DNA of 64,000 nt from Nocardiopsis coralli (GCF_014892575.1 NZ_JADBGI010000001.1:310001-374000), one strand, 5' to 3'. Shown: positions 40,387 to 49,278, counted from the stretch's first letter. Notes: generated by a model from the letters alone, not told the origin. Numbers and translations are program-made.

Positions 40387-41301
40387 ATGAGCGAGGCGGA
40401 CACCGGGACCCAGGGTTCCCCGACCGGCCCCGAACACGTCGACGCGGCGGCGGCCGGAACGGCGCGGCGCCGCCGCGGCCCGCTGCACCTGCTGCCCGCG
40501 ACCGGGCTCATCGGCCTGGTGATCGTCGCGGGCATCGTGGCGGTCGCGCTCGTGTCCCTGGTCTGGACGCCGCACGATCCCCTGCAGGCCGCACCGGAAC
40601 AGCGGCTGAGCGGGTCGACGCCTCAACACCCGCTGGGCACCGACCGCTACGGGCGCGACGTCGCGTCGATCCTCATGGCAGGGGCACAGATCACGCTGCT
40701 GGTGGGTTGTGTGGCCGTCGCGATCGCCGTGCTCATCGGCACGCCCCTGGGTGTGCTGGCCGGGATGCGGCGGGGCTGGACCGAGGAGCTGGTCATGCGC
40801 GGCTCCGACGTCGTCCTGGCCTTCCCGGCGCTGCTGCTGGCGATCATGGCGAGCGCGGTCATGGGCGCGAGCACGTGGTCGGCGATGGCCGCCATCGGCC
40901 TGGCCTCGGTGCCGGGGTTCGCCCGTGTGGCGCGGGCCGGAACGCTCCAGGTGATGTCCTCCGACTTCATCCTGGCCGCGCGTGTGGCCGCACAGCCCGG
41001 GGCCCGGATCGCGCGCCGGCACGTCCTGCCCAACATCGTCGGCCTGGTGGTGGTCCAGGCGTCGGTGACCTTCGCGTTGGCGATCCTGGCCGAGGCCGCG
41101 CTGAGTTTCCTGGGGCTGGGCACCCCGCCGCCGGAACCGTCCTGGGGACGCATGCTGCAGAGCGCGCAGGACCACCTGGCCGTCGCGCCCCACCTGGCCG
41201 TGTGGCCGGGGCTGGCGATCGCGCTGGCGGTGCTCGGGTTCAACCTGTTGGGCGACGGCCTCCGGGACGTGCTCGACCCGCGGACGAGAGGACGCCGATG
41301 A
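40387..41301 (+). CDS. ABC transporter permease (DppC type)
   Basis: This is the second permease, 304 residues. The characteristic HPLGTDRYGRDVASILMAGA segment precedes the transport domain, and the EAA loop reads FILAARVAAQPGARIARRHV followed by LPNI. A C-terminal SFLGLGTPPPEPSWGRML is typical of DppC. Its stop overlaps the start of the ATPase gene (ATGA), so the operon is tightly coupled. Confidence 0.93.
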   Translation: MSEADTGTQGSPTGPEHVDAAAAGTARRRRGPLHLLPATGLIGLVIVAGIVAVALVSLVWTPHDPLQAAPEQRLSGSTPQHPLGTDRYGRDVASILMAGAQITLLVGCVAVAIAVLIGTPLGVLAGMRRGWTEELVMRGSDVVLAFPALLLAIMASAVMGASTWSAMAAIGLASVPGFARVARAGTLQVMSSDFILAARVAAQPGARIARRHVLPNIVGLVVVQASVTFALAILAEAALSFLGLGTPPPEPSWGRMLQSAQDHLAVAPHLAVWPGLAIALAVLGFNLLGDGLRDVLDPRTRGRR

Positions 41302-43028
41302 CCGCCGCCGAGACCCGGGAGGCCGGCACCGGAGCGGACGGGCCCCTGGTGCGGGTCTCCGGCCTGCGTGTGGACTCCGGTCCCACCCCGCTGGTGCACC
41401 CGCTCGACCTGACCATCGGCGCCGGGGAGCGCGTGGGTCTCATCGGGGAGTCCGGGTCGGGCAAGTCGCTGACCGCGCTCTCGCTCATCGGGCTGCTGCC
41501 GGACGAGCTGGACCACGGCGGCAGCATCGCCCTGCGCGGCGCCTCCGACGACCTGCTCGCGGCGCCCGAACGCGAGCTGTGCGGGCTGCGCGGTCGGCGG
41601 GTGTCGATGGTCTTCCAGGAGCCCATGACCGCCCTGAACCCGCTGATGCACGTGGGCAGGCAGGTCGGCGAGGTGCTCACTCAGCACCGCACCCTGACCG
41701 GCCGCCGGGCGGTGCGTGCGCGCGTGCTCGAGCTGCTGGAGTCGGTGCACCTGTCCGACCCCGAGCGGGTCCTCAAGGCCTACCCGCACCAGCTCTCCGG
41801 GGGCCAGCGCCAGCGGGTCATGATCGCGATGGCCTTCGCCAACGACCCGGACCTTCTGATCTGCGACGAGCCGACCACCGCGCTGGACGTGACGGTGCAG
41901 CGCCAGGTGCTCGACCTGGTGGACGAGGCCGTGCGCAGCCGCGGCACCAGCCTGCTGTTCGTCTCGCACGACCTGGCCGTGGTGGCCGAGGCCTGCGACC
42001 GGGTGCTGGTCATGCAGGACGGCCGGGTGGTGGAGTCCGGTCCGGTGCCGTCCGTGCTCACGGCCCCGCAGCACCCGTACACCGCGCGGCTGCTGCGGGC
42101 GTCGCGGCTGGAACCGGCGTCCGGGAGGTCGGCCCGGAGCACGGACGGGGGGACCCCGGGTCCGTCGGCGGCCGCCCCGGACACGCACGACGCAACGCCG
42201 GGCGGACCGGCACACGGCCCCGCGTCCGACCCCGTCGTGCGCGTGCGCGACCTGCACCGCACCTACCGTTCGGGGCGCCGTACCGTGCACGCCCTGCGCG
42301 GCGTCGACCTGGAGGTGCACGGGGGCGAGCGCCTCGGCATCGTGGGCGAGTCCGGGTCCGGCAAGACGACCCTGCTCAAGATCCTGTCCGGCCTCGACCG
42401 GCCCACCTCCGGGGCCGCGTCGGTCTGCGGCGTCGACGTCACCCGGCCCACACGCCGTGCGCTGCGACCGCTGCGGGAAGGGCTGCAGACCGTCTTCCAG
42501 GACCCGATGGGTTCCCTGGACCCGCGCATGTCGGTGCGCGAGATCGTCGAGGAGCCCCTGATCGGCCGCCGCGACACCCGCACGCGCAAGCACCGGCACG
42601 AGCTGGTCGCCGAGTCGCTGCGCGCCGTGGGGCTGGAGCCGGAGGCGGCCGAACGCCACCCCCACCAGTTCTCCGGCGGGCAGCGCCAGCGCATCTCCAT
42701 CGCGCGGTCCCTGGTCACCGACCCGGACGTGCTGATCGCCGACGAGCCCGTCAGCGCCCTCGACGTGAGCGTCCGCGCGCAGGTCCTCGCCCTGCTCAAC
42801 CGGCTCGTCGAAGAACGCGGGCTGACGCTGGTGATGGTCTCGCACGACCTGGGCGTGGTCCGCCACCTGTGTGACCGGATCGTGGTGATGCGCGACGGCA
42901 GGGTCGTGGAGTCGGGCCCCGCCGACCGGGTCTACGACGACCCGGAGGACGGGTACACGCGGGCCCTGCACGAGGCGACGCCGTCCCTCGACCGGGTCCT
43001 GGCCCGCAAGCGCGGCCAGGGGCGGTAA
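41298..43028 (+). CDS. Fused DppD-DppF dual ATPase
   Basis: This 576-residue protein carries both ATPase domains of the importer. Domain 1 (about 16-275) has Walker A GESGSGKS at 50-57, signature LSGGQRQRV and Walker [14 protein letters not shown] Pro/Ala/Gly-rich linker follows (about 278-312). Domain 2 (about 315-565) has Walker A GESGSGKT at 350-357, FSGGQRQRI and [12 protein letters not shown]. Both sites look active. Oligopeptide/nickel systems usually use two separate proteins; fusions occur in some actinobacteria. With the three upstream genes it makes a complete importer. Confidence 0.93.
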   Translation: MTAAETREAGTGADGPLVRVSGLRVDSGPTPLVHPLDLTIGAGERVGLIGESGSGKSLTALSLIGLLPDELDHGGSIALRGASDDLLAAPERELCGLRGRRVSMVFQEPMTALNPLMHVGRQVGEVLTQHRTLTGRRAVRARVLELLESVHLSDPERVLKAYPHQLSGGQRQRVMIAMAFANDPDLLICDEPTTALDVTVQRQVLDLVDEAVRSRGTSLLFVSHDLAVVAEACDRVLVMQDGRVVESGPVPSVLTAPQHPYTARLLRASRLEPASGRSARSTDGGTPGPSAAAPDTHDATPGGPAHGPASDPVVRVRDLHRTYRSGRRTVHALRGVDLEVHGGERLGIVGESGSGKTTLLKILSGLDRPTSGAASVCGVDVTRPTRRALRPLREGLQTVFQDPMGSLDPRMSVREIVEEPLIGRRDTRTRKHRHELVAESLRAVGLEPEAAERHPHQFSGGQRQRISIARSLVTDPDVLIADEPVSALDVSVRAQVLALLNRLVEERGLTLVMVSHDLGVVRHLCDRIVVMRDGRVVESGPADRVYDDPEDGYTRALHEATPSLDRVLARKRGQGR

Positions 43029-43041
43029 CGGTCGCGGGCCC

Positions 43042-43593
43042 TCAGCCCCGTGCCTGGTAGAGGTCGCGCATGAGGGCCACCTCCGCACCGTGGTGGATGA
43101 TCTCGCGCTGCAGGTGCAGCACGAGCACCACCATCGGCATGTCGGCCCACTGCGCCGCCTCGGCCCCGCCGACGGGTGCGGCGAAGTCCTCCTCGCCGAG
43201 CTCGTGCATGTTCTCGAACCAGGTGCGGAACGCCATGCGCAGGCGCTGCTTGGCCTCGTCGGCGGTCCCCGGCCAGTCGATGGTGTCCCGGCTCAGGGTG
43301 CGGTCTCCGAAGTGCCAGTTGATGCGCGTCTCGAGCACGTCGACGACGATGTGGCCCAGCCGCCAGGCGATGGTGGTGACCGGCGGCGGTTCGGGTTCGG
43401 GGACGCCGCTGTCGGGCGCGTGCCGGCCGTCGGGCAGGCGGCGCACGTTCCATGCTCCGGGTGCGGGTTCCCAGTAGAACTCGGCGTCGGTGAGGCCCTC
43501 CAGGCGGGGCCACAGCGAGAAGTCCCAGTAGAACTCGCCCTGTGCCAGGATCTCGGCGGGCCAGTTCAGCGCCGTCGGTGTCGGTGTGGTCAT
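43042..43593 (-). CDS. DinB-like four-helix metalloprotein
   Basis: The protein has 183 residues with the DinB_2/mycothiol-S-transferase fold pattern: a first histidine in IAWRLGHIVVDVLETRINWHF and a second pair in LHLQREIIHHGAEVALMRDL. These His residues normally bind a divalent metal. Related actinobacterial enzymes use mycothiol, but most of the family is uncharacterised. It is unrelated to DNA polymerase DinB. It converges on the ABC transporter operon with a 13-base gap. Confidence 0.85.
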   Translation of the reverse strand: MTTPTPTALNWPAEILAQGEFYWDFSLWPRLEGLTDAEFYWEPAPGAWNVRRLPDGRHAPDSGVPEPEPPPVTTIAWRLGHIVVDVLETRINWHFGDRTLSRDTIDWPGTADEAKQRLRMAFRTWFENMHELGEEDFAAPVGGAEAAQWADMPMVVLVLHLQREIIHHGAEVALMRDLYQARG

Positions 43594-43617
43594 GCCCCTA
43601 CTTCCCCCGGGGGTGTG

Positions 43618-44301
43618 TCAGTTGCTGCGTGTACGTGCGAGTCCGCCGAGGATGCCGGTCCCTTCCATCGCCACGTCCTCGTCCGGGTAGGGCCACCAGC
43701 GCAGGTCGGCCACGCCCGGTTCGAGGGGGACGAAGGGGGCGAAGGCGGCCTCGGCGTCCCGTTTCGGTGCCTCGGTGGCCAGGGCCAGGTACCCGCCGCC
43801 GTGCATGAGGTAGTGCAGCCGGTCGAGGGCGGGGGGAGGCGCCTCGGCCGAGAAGGGACGGGTCATCAGAACAGCGACGGGCCCGTCGAGATCGACGAGC
43901 CCGCAGGTGGTGAGTCGGCACAGGGAGGAGTCGGAGCTCTCGGAGCCGGACAGGACGGGGTTGTCCGGGGAGGAGAGCATCCCGACGGTCCCGTGGGGGG
44001 CGATGTGCACGACGGTGTTGTCGGGGTGGGCCTGGCGTATGCGCTCGGCGGTTCCGGGGACGGGACAGCCCCAGTCGACGAACTGGCGCACGCCGCGGTC
44101 GGTGCTCAGGTAGTCGATGACACGTCCGAGGAAGGCCTGGTGCTCGCGGGCGTGCGGGACCACGGGGCGTTCCGGGACGGGGGTCCGGCGGCGGCCTCCC
44201 AGCTGCACGACGTGGCCGCGCGAGGGCGGGACACGGGGCGACGGCCCTTGGCCGCCGAGCACGCCCGGGGGAGGCGCCTGGTGTCGTCGCGCGTGCGTCA
44301 T
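43618..44301 (-). CDS. Degenerate S-adenosyl-methyltransferase-like protein (PF04672 type)
   Basis: The 227-residue protein has the outline of the actinobacterial SAM methyltransferase family PF04672. EHQAFLGRVIDYLSTDRGVRQFVDWG matches its region around motif I, with core FLGRVIDYLSTDRGVRQFVDWG split at FLGRVIDYLSTDRG / VRQFVDWG. The following LLGGKDN and GTGLPT-type motifs are not intact (here LGGQGPS and GCPVPGT), and the YVDNDP motif reads HIAPHG. So SAM binding is doubtful. The ATG at 44301 follows GGGGGAC. The N-terminal 50 residues are rich in Pro, Arg and His. Confidence 0.6.
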   Translation of the reverse strand: MTHARRHQAPPPGVLGGQGPSPRVPPSRGHVVQLGGRRRTPVPERPVVPHAREHQAFLGRVIDYLSTDRGVRQFVDWGCPVPGTAERIRQAHPDNTVVHIAPHGTVGMLSSPDNPVLSGSESSDSSLCRLTTCGLVDLDGPVAVLMTRPFSAEAPPPALDRLHYLMHGGGYLALATEAPKRDAEAAFAPFVPLEPGVADLRWWPYPDEDVAMEGTGILGGLARTRSN

Positions 44302-44494
44302 CTCGTCCCCCAGCCGGTTCGCTCGCGGGAGGCAGGGGCGAGACCGCGGGGGCCGGTCGGGCCCCGACGGCACCGCGCCATGCCATTAGGGCCCGATGCT
44401 ACAGGTTGCGTACGTGATACCCAGCACACCGAAGGGCGAAATGTGACCTTCTGAGTACTATCTGATGACCTGCGGTGTACAGATTCTCGGGATC

Positions 44495-44524
44495 GGGGCC
44501 CGGGACCGTCCGGCCCCGGGCCCC
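44495..44524 (-). terminator. Terminator-like hairpin after the cysteine desulfurase gene
   Basis: GGGGCCCGGG (44495-44504) and CCCGGGCCCC (44515-44524) form a perfect 10-bp stem with a ten-base loop, 31 bases beyond the stop of the desulfurase-like gene. Confidence 0.65.
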
Positions 44525-44554
44525 ACTCGTGCGCAGCGGCGGCCCGCACGGGTC

Positions 44555-45892
44555 TCAGCGCTCCGTGTCGACCCAGGCTTCGAGGCGGCCGTCGATCTCC
44601 ACGTACTCCCAGCGCGGACCGTGCTCGGCCAGTTCGGCCAGCGCACCCACGAGCCGGTCCACGTGCTCGCCGGTGGTCCCGACGCCGAGGCTGGCCCGCA
44701 CCGCCTGCGTGTGGCCCTCGGGAAGCAGATGACGGGTGAGGGGGTGGGCGCAGAAGAGTCCGTCGCGCACCCCGATGCCGTGCTCGGCCGCCAGCGCCGC
44801 GGCTACCAGGTCGGCCGGGATCCCCTCCACGGTGAAGGACACGATGCCCACCCGCGGGTGCTCGGGCCCCCACAGGGTCAGCTCCTCCACGCCGTCGATC
44901 TCGGCGATGCCCGCGCGCAACCGCTCGAGCAGCACCGTCTCGCTCACGTGCCGGCGCTCCAGCACCTCCGGGGTGAAGGTCTCGCAGGCCGCGGCCAGGG
45001 CGATCGCGCCGAGCACGTTGGGGCTTCCGGCCTCGTGGCGGGCGGGCAGGTCGTTCCAGACCACGTCATGGGTGTCCACGTGGGCGCTGGCCCCTCCCCC
45101 GGACAGGTAGGGCGCGGCCTCGGCCAGCCAGTCGGCGCGCCCGGCCAGCACCCCGCTGCCGAACGGGGCGTAGAGCTTGTGCGCGGACAGCGCCACGTAG
45201 TCGGCCCCGGTCTCCTCCAGGGAGAAGGGCAGGTGCGGCACGTACTGAGCGGCGTCGACGACCACACGCGCCCCCTCGTCGTGGGCCGCGCGCACCAGCT
45301 CGCGCACCGGCCAGATCTCGCCGGTGACGTTGGAGGCCGCGGTCACGCACAGCAGCACCGGGCCCTCGGGCGCCTCGGCCAGCGCCGTGCGCACCGCCTC
45401 GACGGCCGCCTCCGGGGAACCGGCCAGGGGCAGGCGCTGCACCCGGGCGGCGCGGGAGGCGGGGTGCTCCCACGGCAGCAGGCTCGCGTGGTGCTCGGAC
45501 TCGGGCACGATCACGGTGCAGCCCTCCGGCAGCGACCGCGCCAGCAGGTTGAGGGCGTCGGTGGTTCCGCGCACGAACACCACCGCGTCCTCGGGTTCGG
45601 TGCGCACGCCCAGGAACCGGCCGACACTGCGGCGGGCGCGCTCGTAGGCCTCGGTGGTCACTCGGGAGTGGTGGCCGGCACCGCGGTGCACACTCGCGTA
45701 GAAGGGCAGCGCCTCCGACAGCGCCTCGGCCACCGTGCTCAGGCAGGGTGTGCTCGCGGCGTGGTCGAAGTTGGCGTGCTCGACGCGCTCGCCGTTGGCA
45801 AGCGGGACACCGGACTCGTCGACGACGACGGAGAACTCGGGCTCGCGGCGGTCGGCGATGGACGCGACGGGGAAGGGACGGACAGCACTCAT
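44555..45892 (-). CDS. Class V aminotransferase, cysteine desulfurase-like
   Basis: This PLP enzyme has 445 residues. The PLP-lysine is Lys239 in ALSAHKLYAPFG. NFDHAASTPCLS, the ESEHHASLLPW phosphate/His segment and VVVDAAQYVPH complete the cofactor site. GLFCAHP near residue 390 carries a cysteine where SufS/CsdA enzymes have their persulfide cysteine (GHHCAQP type). It is therefore SufS-like, though no suf genes adjoin. The ATG at 45892 follows GAGGTGCCCC. A SAM-IV riboswitch upstream ties it to sulfur metabolism. Confidence 0.85.
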   Translation of the reverse strand: MSAVRPFPVASIADRREPEFSVVVDESGVPLANGERVEHANFDHAASTPCLSTVAEALSEALPFYASVHRGAGHHSRVTTEAYERARRSVGRFLGVRTEPEDAVVFVRGTTDALNLLARSLPEGCTVIVPESEHHASLLPWEHPASRAARVQRLPLAGSPEAAVEAVRTALAEAPEGPVLLCVTAASNVTGEIWPVRELVRAAHDEGARVVVDAAQYVPHLPFSLEETGADYVALSAHKLYAPFGSGVLAGRADWLAEAAPYLSGGGASAHVDTHDVVWNDLPARHEAGSPNVLGAIALAAACETFTPEVLERRHVSETVLLERLRAGIAEIDGVEELTLWGPEHPRVGIVSFTVEGIPADLVAAALAAEHGIGVRDGLFCAHPLTRHLLPEGHTQAVRASLGVGTTGEHVDRLVGALAELAEHGPRWEYVEIDGRLEAWVDTER

Positions 45893-45949
45893 GGGGCACC
45901 TCGCTCGTGGGTCGGGGGACCCACCGGGCGCCGGAGCTACCGGGCTCCA

Positions 45950-46066
45950 GGGGTCCGCGCTTGTCCGGCACGGTTGTGCCGGGACCTGGTCATCACCCGG
46001 GGCACCCCACCGCGGAAGGAGGGTTGCCGACCAGCCAGCCGGGGCTTGTCGCTGGTACTCGTGACC
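45950..46066 (-). promoter_or_regulatory. SAM-IV riboswitch
   Basis: On the minus strand the aptamer begins GGTCACGAGT and P1 closes with TGACC (GGTCA/TGACC). Between them are CCAGCGACAAGCCCC, GGCTGGCTGG, CGGCAACCCTCC, GCGGTGGGGTGCCCC and GGGTGATGACC, followed by CCGGCAC-AACC-GTGCCGG and AAGCGCGGACCCC. This order is that of actinobacterial SAM-IV elements. Downstream, GTGGGTC-CCCC-GACCCAC lies just before the ribosome-binding site, so control may be at translation. A TACAGT -10 is at 46080-46075. Confidence 0.9.
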
Positions 46067-46141
46067 TGCGAGGGACTGTAACACCAACCGAGAGCGTTCG
46101 CCACGGGTCCGCCGTGGTTGTGCACTGAGGCACACCCCCGC

Positions 46142-46172
46142 TTGACACGCGCCACCGCCGCTGCGCCATACT
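46142..46172 (+). promoter_or_regulatory. Promoter for the DUF3870 gene
   Basis: A consensus TTGACA (46142-46147) and CATACT (46167-46172) are spaced 19 bases apart, 110 bases before the start codon. The element is back to back with the riboswitch promoter. Confidence 0.55.
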
Positions 46173-46282
46173 GATCCCACTGCCTGCCCTCACGTCGCGG
46201 GCGCCCGGTTCCCCCGGCCGTCCTCCAGACGCGAGACTCCAGCGCGACGGAGTTTTCGTGTGCCCGCGAACGAGAGGTGACC

Positions 46283-46660
46283 GTGTTGTACGGCGACGAC
46301 CGTATCCAGCAGATCTTCCGCAACCCGCGTGTGGTCCTGGTGTCGGGTTATGCCCGGCTCCCCGACTCGGTGGCGAGCCATTCCCAGTACCAGCGCCTCG
46401 GCGTCATCCTCGCCGTGGACTCCGCCGACGGCCGCATCGTCGCCGCGGACACCACGCTGCTGACCGACCTGGCCAAGGACTTCTTCCGCGCCCTGGTCGA
46501 GGGCGCTTCGGTCACCGACGACATCGCCGAGCTCATCCACCGCGTGCAGACGCGTTACGCCGGCCAGTCGGGCGCCGCTCTCACCACGGCCCTGCGCCGC
46601 TGCCTGGAGACCTACTCCCAGCTCAAGAACGAGCACCAGCTTCCCGACGGCAACGCCTGA
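46283..46660 (+). CDS. DUF3870 domain protein
   Basis: This 125-residue protein matches DUF3870: VVLVSGYARLPDSVA, VILAVDSADGRIVAADTTLL and FFRALVEGASVTDDIAELIH. No function is established. The GTG at 46283 has GAGAGG five bases upstream; GTG at 46277 and TTG at 46286 are alternatives. It precedes the CoA-transferase gene, with which it may share a transcript. Confidence 0.85.
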   Translation: MLYGDDRIQQIFRNPRVVLVSGYARLPDSVASHSQYQRLGVILAVDSADGRIVAADTTLLTDLAKDFFRALVEGASVTDDIAELIHRVQTRYAGQSGAALTTALRRCLETYSQLKNEHQLPDGNA

Positions 46661-46713
46661 GCACCGCCGTCCCCGATTTCCGGGGAACACCTGCCCGCCG
46701 AAGGAAGGAACCC

Positions 46714-46758
46714 ATGCGAGCCCGCAACCCTCTCCCCGCCCCGGGGGTGACCCGGTGA
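46714..46758 (+). CDS. Possible 14-residue upstream peptide coupled to the CoA-transferase
   Basis: ATG at 46714 after GGAAGGAA opens a 14-codon frame (MRARNPLPAPGVTR) whose stop overlaps the CoA-transferase GTG (GTGA). The good ribosome-binding site and exact overlap suggest translational coupling. The CoA-transferase GTG has little ribosome-binding signal of its own. It could instead be the true N-terminal region of nothing but chance. Confidence 0.4.
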   Translation: MRARNPLPAPGVTR

Positions 46759-48005
46759 GCACACCCGACCCCGCCGCACGCCCGGCCCCGCTGCCCCTGG
46801 AGGGCGTGCGGATCGCCGACCTGTCCCGTGTGCTGGCCGGCCCCTACGCGACGATGCTCCTGGCCGACATGGGCGCCGAGGTCGTCAAGGTCGAGCAGCC
46901 CGGACGCGGAGACGACACCCGCTCCTGGGGCCCGCCCCACGCCGGCGGGGACGAGGACACCCCCGGCGAGGCCGCCTACTTCCTGTCCGTGAACCGCAAC
47001 AAGCGCAGCCTGGCCGTGGACCTCAAGGACCCCGAGGGCCTCGCCGCGGTCCAGGAACTGTGCTCGCGCTCGGACGTGGTCATCCAGAACTTCCGACCGG
47101 GTGTGGCCGACCGCCTGGGCCTGGGTTACGAGAAGGTCGCCGGCGCCAACCCCGCCGTCGTGTACTGCTCGGTGAGCGGGTTCGGCCCCGAGCACGAGCC
47201 GAACACCCGCCCCGGTTTCGACATCGTCGTGCAGGCCGAGAGCGGGCTCATGGCCACCACCGGACCCGCGGAGGGGCCGGCGAGCAAGGTGGGTGTGGCC
47301 CTGACCGACGTGCTGACCGGGCTCAACGCGGCCGTGGGGATCCTGGGCGCGCTCATGCGGGCCCGCGTCACCGGACAGGGGGAGAACATCAGCGCCTCCC
47401 TCGTCAACTCGACGCTGTCCGGCCTGGTCAACCTCACCCAGCAGGCCCTGGTCACCGGCGAGGAACCCCGCCGGGTCGGCAACGCCCACACCACGATCGT
47501 GCCGTACCAGACCTTCCCCACCGCGGACTCCGAGATCGTCGTGGCCGCCGGGAACGACGCCCTCTACCAGCGCCTGTGCACGGCCCTGGACCGCCCCGAC
47601 CTGGCCGGGGACGAGCGCTACGCGACCAACCCCGGACGCGTCGCCCACCGCGAGGAGCTCGTGTCGGAGCTGTCGGCGACCCTGCGCGAACGGCCCGCCG
47701 ACCACTGGATGGACGTCCTGGTCGAGGCGGGCGTTCCGGTCGGGCGTGTGCGCGGGGTGCTGGACGCCCTGCGCACCGGCCAGGCCAACGGCGACGACGT
47801 GCTCCGGACGGTCGAGCACCCCACCGCGGGGCTGATCGAACAGGTCCGGGCCGGTTTCCGCCTGGAGAACTCGCCTCCCCCGCTGACCGCACCCCCGCTG
47901 CTGGGCCAGCACTCGGCCGCCGTGCTCGCCGAACTGGGCCTGACCGGGGAGCAGGTGGAGGCGATGGTCGAGCGCGGCGCCGCGCAACAACCCGACCTTC
48001 CCTGA
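46755..48005 (+). CDS. Class III CoA-transferase (CaiB/BaiF family)
   Basis: The protein has 416 residues. The N-terminal RIADLSRVLAGPYATMLLAD and MGAEVVKVEQPGRGDDTR are the family opening, followed by FLSVNRNKRSLAVDLKD. The catalytic aspartate is Asp156 in RPGFDIVVQAESG. The usual tail LLGQHSAAVLAELG is present. Class III enzymes move CoA between carboxylic acids. Because glutaryl-CoA dehydrogenase follows 82 bases later, succinyl-CoA:glutarate CoA-transferase is a reasonable guess, not proven. Confidence 0.9.
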   Translation: MSTPDPAARPAPLPLEGVRIADLSRVLAGPYATMLLADMGAEVVKVEQPGRGDDTRSWGPPHAGGDEDTPGEAAYFLSVNRNKRSLAVDLKDPEGLAAVQELCSRSDVVIQNFRPGVADRLGLGYEKVAGANPAVVYCSVSGFGPEHEPNTRPGFDIVVQAESGLMATTGPAEGPASKVGVALTDVLTGLNAAVGILGALMRARVTGQGENISASLVNSTLSGLVNLTQQALVTGEEPRRVGNAHTTIVPYQTFPTADSEIVVAAGNDALYQRLCTALDRPDLAGDERYATNPGRVAHREELVSELSATLRERPADHWMDVLVEAGVPVGRVRGVLDALRTGQANGDDVLRTVEHPTAGLIEQVRAGFRLENSPPPLTAPPLLGQHSAAVLAELGLTGEQVEAMVERGAAQQPDLP

Positions 48006-48087
48006 CGGCCCCGAGGGCCGCACCGGCCCTCCACGTACTGCACGCTCCACCACACACCGCCCGAACCACCACGAAGGGACCCCGCAC

Positions 48088-49278
48088 ATGAGTCAGAACC
48101 GCAAGCCCGCAGCCCCGGACCCGCACGACTTCCTCGACGTGGACGGCGGGCTCGACGAGACCGAACGCGACGTGCGCGACGCCGTGCGCGACTTCTCCCG
48201 CAAGGAGCTCACCCCGCACGTGGCCGACTGGTTCGAGGCCGGGACCATCCCCGACCCCCGCGGCCTGGCCAAGGCCTTCGGCGACCTCGGTGTGCTGGGC
48301 ATGCACCTGGAGGGTTACGGCTGCGGCGGTTCCAGCGCGGTCGCCTACGGCCTGGCCTGCCGCGAGCTGGAGGCCGTCGACTCCGGTCTGCGCAGCTTCG
48401 TGTCGGTGCAGGGGTCGCTCGCCATGGCCGCGATCCACAAGTTCGGGTCCGAGGAGCACAAGAACACCTGGCTGCCGCGTATGGCCGCGGGCGAGGCGAT
48501 CGGCTGCTTCGGCCTGACCGAGCCGGACTCCGGTTCCGACCCGGGTTCGATGCGCACGCGGGCGCGCAAGGACGGCTCCGACTGGGTCCTCAACGGCACC
48601 AAGATGTGGATCACCAACGGTTCGGTGGCGGACGTGGCCGTGGTCTGGGCCGGCACCGACGACGGTGTGCGCGGCTTCGTCGTGCCCACCGACACCCCCG
48701 GTTTCAGCGCCAACGTCATCCACAAGAAGCTGTCCCTGCGTGCGTCGATCACCTCCGAGCTCGTGCTGGAGGACGTGCGCCTGCCCGCCGACGCCCTGCT
48801 TCCCGAGTCCCGCGGGCTGGGTTCGCCGCTGTCCTGCCTCAACGAGGCCCGCTACGGCATCGTCTGGGGCGCGGCGGGTGCGGCCCGGGCCTGCTACGAG
48901 GCGGCCCTGGAGTACTCGCTGACCCGCGAGCAGTTCGGCAAGCCGCTGGGCGGGTTCCAGCTCACCCAGCGCAAGCTCGCCGACATGGTCGTGGACGTCA
49001 ACCACGCCGCGATGACGTCGCTGCGGTTGGGCAGGCTCAAGGACGAGGGGCGCGCCCACCACAACCACGTGAGCTTCGGCAAGTTCGCGAACGTGGCCGC
49101 CGCGCAGCGGGTGGCGAGCAGCGCGCGCGGCCTGCACGGGGCCAACGGCATCACGCTGGAGTACCCGGTCATGCGGCACATGGTGAACCTGGAGACGGTG
49201 GCCACCTACGAGGGCACCGAGGACATCCACGCCCTCAGCCTGGGCCAGGCCGTGACGGGGATCTCCGCCTTCCGGTGA
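48088..49278 (+). CDS. Acyl-CoA dehydrogenase, glutaryl-CoA dehydrogenase-like
   Basis: This 396-residue flavoprotein has GCFGLTEPDSGSDPGSMRTRA (split in sequence as GCFGLTEPDSGSDPGSM), WITNGSVADVAVVWA and the C-terminal YEGTEDIHALSLGQA, in which Glu of YEGTEDIH is the catalytic base near residue 379. GLTEPDSGSDP and the YEGT tail match glutaryl-CoA dehydrogenases, which oxidise and decarboxylate glutaryl-CoA to crotonyl-CoA. Substrate choice cannot be proven from sequence. It forms a unit with the CoA-transferase. Confidence 0.88.
   Translation: MSQNRKPAAPDPHDFLDVDGGLDETERDVRDAVRDFSRKELTPHVADWFEAGTIPDPRGLAKAFGDLGVLGMHLEGYGCGGSSAVAYGLACRELEAVDSGLRSFVSVQGSLAMAAIHKFGSEEHKNTWLPRMAAGEAIGCFGLTEPDSGSDPGSMRTRARKDGSDWVLNGTKMWITNGSVADVAVVWAGTDDGVRGFVVPTDTPGFSANVIHKKLSLRASITSELVLEDVRLPADALLPESRGLGSPLSCLNEARYGIVWGAAGAARACYEAALEYSLTREQFGKPLGGFQLTQRKLADMVVDVNHAAMTSLRLGRLKDEGRAHHNHVSFGKFANVAAAQRVASSARGLHGANGITLEYPVMRHMVNLETVATYEGTEDIHALSLGQAVTGISAFR

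Noticed and set aside
37885..43028. ABC transporter as part of a mobile island
   Set aside because: GC content and codon use look like the surroundings, and no integrase, transposase or flanking repeat was seen.
43042..43593. Naming the four-helix protein dinB
   Set aside because: It is DinB_2-like by fold only; the real dinB (polymerase IV) is at 9102-10388.
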